Source: Heterobilharzia americana (Eukaryota; Platyhelminthes; Trematoda; Strigeidida; Schistosomatidae). From it: DNA of 64,000 bases. Every line of letters starts with the position of its first letter. The first letter of the stretch is position 1. The stretch is from contig OX104127.1 in NCBI GenBank assembly GCA_944470555.2, positions 119,688,741-119,752,740 on the forward strand, given 5' to 3'. The notes beneath the pieces are model-generated. The model made no database searches and was not told the DNA's origin. It saw nothing but the letters and a program-made list of their open reading frames with translations. Below are positions 57,040 to 64,000 of this stretch, one piece after another. The position numbers and the translations under genes were made by a program.

Positions 57040-58500
57040 GTAACTGTCCTCACAAGCATCAGGCTTTGCCCCCACTGATGTCAGCCTACGATTAATAACA
57101 ACTTGAAATACTTCCAAATCCCCACAACTCCCTCAAAATATATTGACTAGTTTAATGACGAAACCTTACTTATCATGGACCGTAATATGACAACAGTTTC
57201 TCGGTTGAGTTACCTTTTTTCCTCAATATATTCGGATTTATTATTCGAAATAAGTTATTATTATTACAACCTTTTGCGTGGTGTGGCGTGACAGGTAGAA
57301 TGTCAGATCAATCGAATATCATTTTATGATCACTTTCTAGAAACTTATATTGTAAGTGGATTGAATTTGGAAGGTAGTTTTTAGAGATGAGTTCAAGAAT
57401 GTTATTACATCTAGTAAGAAAACTTACAGGTTGAGTCTAGCAGCAGAAGTCGATCAGTTCTCGTGATCATCAAACATATTAGATCTCTATGACATTTCAA
57501 AACGTTACATTTTCTTCCAGTGAGTTTGTACTCAAACAACTAGATAAATGAATTAGTTAGCATTTTACAAAGCGTCTCGTCATGTTAGACAGTAGATGGT
57601 GAAGACAGATGGATAAAACATATCAACAGTGATGAATTTTCTCCACTTTCTATGCTAACTTATACAGAATCTTCAAGCCATTGGAGATGATAGTTACTGA
57701 ACTAAGGCGAAACACGAACTTAATAGTGCAAATTAGGATTCTCTAGCTCTATGCCGTGTCCTAACAGAGAAGAGAATATTTTTCAAGACAGGATTCCAGC
57801 AGCGGTGTCATTAAAGAATCAATTCACAAATAGAAATCAAAAAAATTTGAATCCAGAAAAATGTTACTAACACATCTAGAATTGTTAAAAAATAAATTCA
57901 AACAGCGGTTCCTTGGGCCAAGTAGGTTGAGATTCTAGGAACGTTCACTACTAGCGCTAATTTGATGCTTGAAGGTTACGTTGGCGAATGTCTCATATAT
58001 GGGATGTACAAAAGTTATGAGGTGTATCTTGTAGAGGCGTCCCTGCATACCGAACTCATACTATACTTTGCAGTGCCTTGGTAAAGACCGATGGACATAA
58101 TAAAAAATGCTTCTAAAAAGTTACCCATAATTCTGTCAGTTATTACTACATTTGAGAAGCTATATGAATCCCTTTCCTCAAAAATATCCCCAGTGCGTTG
58201 TGATTCCAAAGATCCTCAAGAGAATATGATCACGATATCGGACAATAGTTCTCTTATGACAAATATATTCTTATCACGTACGTTTTTTGCGTTTTCATAT
58301 TTAACTACTCATGAGTAGTCAAATTGAAATTAACTCAATATCAATGAGAAGTAACAATTTGAATGAAGAATATTCTCTTCAATAAATTCTCATGAGGTTC
58401 TACAATTATAAACTACATTTTTACAGCATGAAATCAAGCCAAGTTATGAAAGGATACGTTTTCAAAGTGGAATGAGTCTTAGATATTGTAAGGAAGTCGA
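57040..58500. other. Interval with no assigned gene
   Basis: AT-rich. Short frames at 58,015-58,209 (-) and 58,091-58,318 (+) have no motif. Confidence 0.4.
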
Positions 58501-58529
58501 TTTCTCTCCCCTCAAACTTGTCTATATTG

Positions 58530-58690
58530 GGTCGCTGGTTCGAATCCGGCCGCGGTCCAGATTTTCATCTCACCTCCAATCATCACCCAGTATAAATACT
58601 AGTCTGCCAAACTACGGTTATCTCAGATAGTCAAATGATATATATTGGGATAATACATATTTTCGAATGACTGATGTGATTGTGAATGAA
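58530..58690 (+). mobile_element. tRNA-like SINE, 5-prime truncated
   Basis: Keeps the B box ggttcgaatccgg (about 58,540-58,552) and the family tail: cggtccagattttcatctca, then caatcatcacccagtataaa and agtctgccaaac. The A box is missing or too diverged. The same tail occurs in reverse at 61.9-62.0 kb. Confidence 0.75.
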
Positions 58691-58699
58691 AGGATAACG

Positions 58700-59110
58700 G
58701 ATAGAAAGGCAGGAGTAGCGTTCACTTTACTGAAGGCCAGGGGAGAGGTAACGCTCAGTTTTGGTCAGTCTTACTGGGGTAGCCTATGTTGAGCAAGCTT
58801 TGATGGGCTACACGTCGTATTGTCTTTGGAATACGATGAATGACATTCAAACCTTGATTCGCACCTATATGACGCCTACTAGGTGCGCTAGGACGATACT
58901 TTTCACCACTTTAATTTGCCCTTTGTTGAACTAAGCCCATAAATGCTTTCGTATCCGCATACTCATCTGCTAACCTTACGCCCCATGTAACCTCTTCCAC
59001 AGGGACAGATTGAGATATGTAGGATGAAGAGGTAAGATTAGGTAGGCCATACTATAGTCTGGCGATGAAACTTGGCCGACTACTGAAAGATATGTAAAGC
59101 CGACCTTCAT
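58700..59110. other. Interval with no assigned gene
   Basis: Nothing recognised. Confidence 0.4.
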
Positions 59111-59118
59111 AAAACTTC

Positions 59119-59800
59119 CTATTGACTGCTGTAGCTAGATGTTGTGATAGGATGTAACTTGTAAACGTAGAAACAAAGACTTCTTCCCGCTGTCATCAGT
59201 TCTCGCTTAGGACCAGTATAATTGACGTTATCTTTCATGAATTTATCCGGAAATCCGTTTTCACCTGGAATACTACGGATATATAGTAGTTCTTTTTCCA
59301 CACACTCCTTGAAACAAATCGATCTTGCTCTAAATGCCAAGCATCTGATTATATTACATTTGTGCTTCGTCTGCACGAAGCTGAGAAAGTGTTTATACTG
59401 TACCTTAGACGTTAGTTTTCTACATATACTTCTCAGTATAGAACCATCTTCATTTCTTATCATTAGCATATCAAGATAATGTATTGAAGCATTGATCTCA
59501 TTTTCGTATGTAAAATGAATTGATAAGTGAGAACAATTTTCCAATTTTGCCAAAAATATATCTGGAAATATTGGGTCCAAAAAAGATCCCATAGAGGTAC
59601 ACCATCAACCTGTCTGTATAGATTACTGTTGAAAATGAACTGGACATTAATTGTACATTCTAGTAATAGTTCTTTGAAATGCATAATAAGAAAGCCAATG
59701 TCTAATTCTCTTTTCAATAATTGTTCACAAATATAAGCAAAGACTGAAGTAAGCGTAGTAGTGTTACTTAGCGATAGCATAGTAAGCTGAGTTAGTTATG
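59119..59800 (-). pseudogene. Penelope-like element RT fragment (PLE-3)
   Basis: Two frames (59,463-59,780 and 59,119-59,592). The first ends near YRQVDGVPLWDLFWTQYFQ. The second starts MGSFLDPIFPDIFLAKLENC, so the PLE motif YRQVDGVPMGSPLGPxLADIFxAKLEN straddles a frameshift at about 59,590. Downstream is HYLDMLMIRNEDGSILRSIC then RKLTSKVQYKHFLSFVQTKHK and FIRSIPGENGFPDKF-like segments. The YVDD block is missing by deletion: the sequence passes from the KLEN helix directly to FTYENE. No GIY-YIG domain is seen. Confidence 0.85.
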
Positions 59801-60004
59801 TCTAGGATATGACTATGAGGCATTTCAGATTTGTGAATTTATGATGGACCATACATCAATGGAATTGTGCTGCCTATAAGTTTCAAATAAGGTTGATAAA
59901 ATATATCCATCATCTTTCAATTTCTGTACTGAAACGATTAGTATTTTTCAGTTAGATCTTTCAATGACTGTATTTCCTGAAATTAGCTTCCGTCTTGCAA
60001 TAAT

Positions 60005-60770
60005 TATTATCCTATAATTCTTCCCTTGAGTTCCTAGCGGGACATACGATTTCAGTAACACGCCTCCATTGCACTCTGTTCTCTGCAGTCTCCTTAACCT
60101 GGCTCCACCACTGCCCACCAGCTTTCATTTCTTCTTCACACCATCTCCTCCATGTCACCCTCACCTCGGACGCCCAACTCGTTGTTTCCCATTCGGGTTT
60201 CACTCTAGGGCCTGACCTAACGTGTGATGTCCCCATACTGTCTTCTCCGTCGGTGTTCAATCCATCTCCACTTTCTTCCTCCGCATATTTGTTGGGCGAT
60301 AGCTTCTTGGTTGGTTGGTTGGTTCGTTCGTTGCCAGGCTAGAGTGAGTTCCTTGTTGCTTATTCTCATTATTCTGGTCATCTATCTGATCTTCAGTGTC
60401 AGTATCGAAGAGCGTAAGTGGCAGCTGTTCACTGTATGTCTGTAGTTTGTTGGAGATGCTTTTCGTGAGGTGCCGCCTAGTCTCTCAATCATGATATTGT
60501 AGTACTGACTTACTTGACTGAATTTGTGTTGAAAATCGGGATGTTGTTCACGCTTTATGCTGAGTGCAGTAGAGTTGAGTGAAGTAGAGTAGATCTCCAC
60601 ACTGATTGTTTTAGGTTAGTGCAGGAAGGTGTGTCTTGCTGTCATTCCGATCCTGACTGCTTTGACATCCTTGTCTGTGCATGTGATGCCTGTGGTTGAA
60701 ATAATGTTGCCTTGCCTGTGTAGGTGTAGGTGAAAGAGACAACTTCCTTTAGGTTGCTCTCATTATTGGT
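60005..60770 (-). mobile_element. RTE-B 3-prime fragment (-)
   Basis: Reverse-strand similarity to the RTE-B C-terminus (KPEWETTSWASEVRVTWRRW at 60,012-60,260) and 3-prime UTR, beginning with the NLKEVVSFTYT segment near 60,760. It is 5-prime truncated like the fragment at 54.1 kb. The end lies near 60,005, where aattattat follows. Confidence 0.85.
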
Positions 60771-60779
60771 GACTGGTAT

Positions 60780-61590
60780 AGCATACAGTAATAAAATATA
60801 ATTTACTGTATGCCAATTTAGACACAAATTATTGTTCATAATCCTATCAAAGGGATTACATGGCTTTATTCTTTCGTTTATGTAATTTTACTACCTCTTG
60901 TTGTTTGATTTCAATGATAGTACAATCAGTTACATTAAGAAGACCATAATCATCAATAATTACCCTCCTAGATTAATCAATGTTTCTTGGAAATCGTAAG
61001 AAAACTATGACTAATATTAGTAACACAAGTGTTAATAGTAGTAATAATAATGGCTATAATTTGAAGAGAGAATTTAGAGTCTCTTCAAGATTACCATACA
61101 AGTAAGCCACCTCAGAGACATTACGTAGGATTCTCAATAAGTCTGCTTGAGATTAAAGTGGCGTTTAAACCTAAAAACTCAGAAATAAGCTTTACAGGTT
61201 GAGAGATCCTATTGACCCAATTAAGCAGAATAACTTAGTTTACCAAATCCCTTCCAACGATTTCGAGGTCTAACAAATAGGTTAGAGTAATCGACTAGGG
61301 TCAATTAGGCTATCCTAATAAGGTTGGAAATTTAGAAAAAAGCTCGACCATAGCTATGTATATAATAACACACACAATCATATAATAGGATGGGGACAGG
61401 GTGAAAATCCCTAAAACTAAGATAGCGGCGTACAGGGAGAGATTGATAACTGAATCTTTGTCTATCGATTCAACACTTAATACATGCAATAGAAATGAGT
61501 TGGCACCTGTCCCAGATATATGCAGAATCCTAATACCTATATATCACAAGTAAGGGGGAGAAAATTAGGATTATACGGGACATGTCTCAT
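60780..61590. other. Interval with no assigned gene
   Basis: AT-rich with (TAA)-like patches near 61,035-61,050. No gene. Confidence 0.45.
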
Positions 61591-61599
61591 AGATGTGAA

Positions 61600-61735
61600 G
61601 TTATCGAAATATTATACTGGGTGGTGATCGAAGATGAAGTGAAAATTTGGACAGCAGCCGGGTTCGTACCAGCGACCACTGGGTTACCTGCCCTACGCCT
61701 TACCAAGTGAGCTCTGGGAGGTCCAACTACTGACC
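61600..61735 (-). mobile_element. tRNA-like SINE copy (-), diverged
   Basis: Reverse strand: ctcacttggtaaggcgtagg in the A-box region, then cgctggtacgaacccggctg, a B box with one altered base, followed by the family tail tcatcttcgatcaccacccag. Too diverged to be a tRNA gene. Confidence 0.65.
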
Positions 61736-61924
61736 ATATTTTTATTTCACTCCAATCACCTAAGTAGGTTTTCCTCGACTACCATGTGAACTCACGATGC
61801 GTTACTACCGCTTGATCGTATTCACTGTGATTGCCCAGTCGGTCGGGCAAAAACCGTGATGATTGGCTACCTAATCAGGACTTCTCATCCTAATCCTAAT
61901 CTAACTGAATTAGAGAAGAAGAGA

Positions 61925-62100
61925 ATCATAATGGTTATCATTTTTGGCTATCTGAGTGAGATAGCCGTGGTTTGGCAGACTTGTATTATTGATACTGGGT
62001 GATGATTGAAGGTGAAATGGAAATCTGAACCGCAACCGGGTTCGAACCAGCGATCACTGGTTTCCGACTTGATGCTATACCAACTGAGCTACGAGATCCG
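61925..62100 (-). mobile_element. tRNA-like SINE copy (-), complete
   Basis: Reverse strand from 62,100: ggatctcgtagctcagttgg (A box), catcaagtcggaaacc, cgctggttcgaacccgg (B box), then the family tail caatcatcacccagtatcaa, caagtctgccaaaccacgg. The acceptor-like ends pair only partly (about 6 of 7 with wobbles) and the anticodon arm is poor, so I call it a SINE and not a tRNA gene. Confidence 0.75.
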
Positions 62101-62139
62101 ACTGGTGATTGAAGTGAAACAAAAATCTGGTCAGCAGTC

Positions 62140-62240
62140 AGATCAGTCGTAGCTCAGTTGGTAGAGCATCAGGTCGGAAACCCAGTGGTCGCTGGTTCGA
62201 ATCCGGTCACGATCCAAGTTTTCACTTTCAATCATCAGCT
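62140..62240 (+). mobile_element. tRNA-like SINE copy (+), head-to-head with the previous one
   Basis: A box tagctcagttgg at 62,150-62,161 and B box ggttcgaatcc at 62,194-62,204, with gtagagcatcaggtcggaaa between. After the B box: ggtcacgatccaagttttca, then caatcatca. It stops sharing the family tail after about 62,240. It faces the (-) copy, giving an inverted pair with about 45 bp between. Confidence 0.8.
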
Positions 62241-62249
62241 GGTAAGAAA

Positions 62250-62770
62250 TAATTGTTCTTTTGATGTATATAAATTGTACTCACTTGAATCACCTTCTTT
62301 TTACATCTTCCTGTAATGTCACCTTCCCTATATTACATAACTCTATGTCCTCAAAATTTTGAAAAAAAATAAGCGGGTAAGTATGAGCCACTTATCATAT
62401 GTCCATCAGAATCAATGCACGCACATATATAAGCATACAAACATGAAGAAAACAGCCTCAAATTATAAACATATCCACTAACAGTAATAAACGCACCTAT
62501 GATTTCTCATAGTTCATATTTTATTTCCTGATTTTTAAAAAATCAATAATCTTTCCATCTTGTTTCCCTCATCAGCTAGTTTGTTTATACTTCTGCTATC
62601 ATTTGTTGTTGTTGTTTTCAAAATGTTATTTTACACAAGTATCATTTGAAAATTTTAACATGAATGTTATCTGTTGATCAAAAGAAAAACATAATATTGA
62701 TTAGTGAATTTTTCCTCCTAGTTACCGAAAATTGTTACCAGGGCAACAAAAGAAGTGGAACTATAATTAA
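62250..62770. other. Interval with no assigned gene
   Basis: Very AT-rich, nothing recognised. Confidence 0.45.
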
Positions 62771-62794
62771 TTTTTGAGGTGAATAAGGATTTTT

Positions 62795-63060
62795 AATTTA
62801 GCGGTAGTATTCATCATGGACTAACACCATTTGGGGAACCATTGAAAATCTAGGAGAACTGGACTCCTGTTTAGTCCTACAATGAGACTACTCTTTACCA
62901 GTACGCACCCACTACACGGCTAGGGATCGAACTCAGTACATTCAAGTTTCATGGCGAACGCGTTAACCATCGAGACATTGAGTCGGTTTCCAGTGGTTCA
63001 CAATTTCCAACTTCTGTCAATTCACAATATAGCATGACTATCACCCAAGATCTTCAGTTA
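62795..63060 (-). mobile_element. Pol III SINE-like repeat with ribozyme remnant (SmA-like copy 2)
   Basis: Reverse strand: B box gagttcgatccctag (62,921-62,935), then a ribozyme region decayed beyond function (core reads ggtaaagagtag and gactaaacagg in place of CTGAGGAG and GACGAAAC). The tail matches copy 1 (accatttggggaaccattga-like on the + strand). Same family as 56.8 kb. Confidence 0.75.
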
Positions 63061-63169
63061 GCATCCCCTTCACTTCCGATTGGTTGACTTCACAGGTTAT
63101 GCCCTCTCATTAGAACTTTGAGATATCCATCTGGAAGCATATCACTAATGAGGACCATACAGTAACGTA

Positions 63170-63360
63170 TTTTTGAGATGAATGGGGATCTTAATTTAGA
63201 GGTAGTATTCATCACGGACAGATATCAGTTGGGGAAGCAGTGAAAACCTGGGAGCACTTGAGAGTTAGGTTGTGGGTGGGTACCGCTGAGAAGTAGTCCT
63301 ATACTAGGAGGAAACAGCTGTCCAGTGCTCCCAGATTTTCAATGGTTCCCCAACTATAAT
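63170..63360. repeat. Fold-back pair of SINE-like 3-prime halves
   Basis: 63,175-63,265 is a SmA-like tail in reverse orientation; 63,265-63,360 is another in forward orientation, including a hammerhead. The two 32 bp arms at 63,227-63,258 and 63,324-63,355 are near-perfect reverse complements (agttggggaagcagtg facing caatggttccccaact). No tRNA-like part remains in either half. Confidence 0.75.
63278..63332 (+). ncRNA. Hammerhead ribozyme in the fold-back pair, partly degenerate
   Basis: Order: CTGAGaag, stem II tagtcctatactagga, GGAAAC, the palindromic stem III acagctgt and GTC at 63,320-63,322, followed by cagtgctccc. The GAAAC side is intact apart from a G for C just before it (aggagGAAAC for aggacGAAAC). 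The CTGA side has two or three extra bases before the stem, so activity is doubtful. Confidence 0.65.
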
Positions 63361-63594
63361 TAATATTAAATTTGGAAACGGGAACAATTTAAAAGATTGA
63401 TGATTTAGGTCTTAGTTTCCCGATAGCTGCCGTTATGCAGATATTTGCATAGGTGTGTCCAGTCAATTTGGTCTCATCAATGATAGGAAGTTACAAGTTA
63501 TAACAGTAAACGAAACCGATTACACAAGAAGTGCTTATTAGAATTTCATACCTTGGTAGACAACTCCGTGGTGGGAAGAACATCAAGCATTAGG
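63361..63594. other. Short interval before the last hammerhead
   Basis: No feature recognised. It may be the upstream part of the repeat that carries the ribozyme motif. Confidence 0.35.
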
Positions 63595-63595
63595 A

Positions 63596-63662
63596 GGCAG
63601 ATACATCAACCCGATGAGTCCGGTGTGGGACGAAACGCATGTCTTCAATTCCAGTCTTCATC
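63596..63662 (+). ncRNA. Hammerhead-like motif, different family
   Basis: CCGATGAG (consensus CTGATGAG), stem II gtccggtgtgggac, GAAAC, a short self-complementary stem III (acgcatgt) and GTC at 63,641-63,643. It differs from the other three in the stem II loop and flanks (ttcaattccagtcttcatcc). The core U is C, and I find no convincing stem I. PLE long repeats are a plausible source, as minimal hammerheads with such stem III occur there, but the nearest PLE fragment is 3.8 kb away on the other strand. Confidence 0.65.
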
Positions 63663-63905
63663 CATCATGACATACTAGTTAAGGAGTCATTTTCGACAGG
63701 CAGTGTCAACTATAATACCTAGTAACTAGTGGATAGTAGACGGCGATAGTTTTAACTTGTGTTTGGAGCATTAAGAGTGTCGAGAATCAGCGGTAATAAC
63801 ACCATACCACTAGTTAAATTCACTTATAACAAATATCATTACTAGTTTAGTCACATTATCAACTTTGTAATTTTAACACAACAGTCACGAATGTACTCTG
63901 CCAAA
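63663..63905. other. Short interval with no feature
   Basis: Nothing recognised. Confidence 0.35.
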
Positions 63906-63908
63906 GGT

Positions 63909-64000
63909 GATTTATTATTATTATTTTTCCCTTGAGTTCCTAGCGGGACATACGACTTCAATAACATGCCTCCATTGCACTCTCTTCTCTGCAGTCTCCT
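63909..64000 (-). mobile_element. RTE-B 3-prime end, running off the window
   Basis: Starts with the (AAT)n tail (ttattattattattt on the + strand) and matches the fragment at 60.0 kb almost base for base (cccttgagttcctagcggga). The element continues past the right edge. Confidence 0.85.

Noticed and set aside
57150..57175. Another hammerhead at gacgaaacc
   Set aside because: No CTGANGA element or stem II lies at the right distance on either strand.
62140..62215. Functional tRNA gene
   Set aside because: A and B boxes are good, but the acceptor stem does not pair, the anticodon arm is poor, and sequence after the B box matches a dispersed SINE tail.
1..64000. CRISPR array, operon structure or bacterial contamination
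   Set aside because: No regularly spaced direct repeats, no dense same-strand gene blocks, and the elements are eukaryotic retrotransposons.

Overview
The window reads as a repeat-dense stretch of a trematode genome, most likely a blood fluke (Schistosoma or a close relative). This rests on the combination of RTE-type and CR1/Jockey-type LINEs, Penelope-like element (PLE) fragments, a decayed Ty3/gypsy element, pol III SINE-like repeats carrying hammerhead ribozyme (HHR) cores, and one HHR copy at 22.3 kb that looks like the Schistosoma satellite ribozyme as I remember it. I could not support any host protein-coding gene, rRNA or functional tRNA. The coding-like ORFs I can explain are retroelement pieces in various states of decay. 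Family names such as RTE-A or CR1-B are labels used only here.

Layout. 0.1-4.7 kb: two damaged RTE-A copies (+), one with its reverse transcriptase (RT) deleted, plus a small reverse fragment. 4.7-8.6 kb: unassigned. 8.6-9.1 kb: PLE fragment (-). 10.0-14.15 kb: decayed CR1-type LINE (CR1-A, +). 14.6-16.56 kb: another LINE (LINE-C, +). 18.03-21.3 kb: full-length but decayed RTE-B copy (-) with a target-site duplication (TSD). 22.3 kb: HHR. 24.6-25.6 kb: PLE fragment (-). 27.2-30.55 kb: Ty3/gypsy pol remnant (-). 30.5-35.25 kb: a block bounded by inverted arms. It holds an inverted 1.29 kb duplicate of part of CR1-A and a CR1 C-terminal fragment. 36.5-48.5 kb: one CR1-type LINE (CR1-B, -) split by two complete RTE insertions, RTE-A (40.94-44.89 kb) and RTE-B (45.09-48.34 kb), each with a TSD of about 11 bp. 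48.5-54.1 kb: unassigned. 54.1-64.0 kb: RTE-B 3-prime fragments, a PLE RT fragment, tRNA-like SINEs, HHR-bearing SINEs and a further HHR.

How the parts relate. The clearest structure is the nested insertion. Removing RTE-A and RTE-B with one TSD copy each leaves three ORF1 pieces totalling 912 nt, a single uninterrupted frame of 303 codons plus stop. RTE-A carries one frameshift and RTE-B at least three, so RTE-A looks like the younger insertion. The second striking structure is the mirror pair at 11,619-12,905 and 31,169-32,455. It shares decay mutations, so it is a recent duplication or conversion (or an assembly artefact), not two independent insertions.
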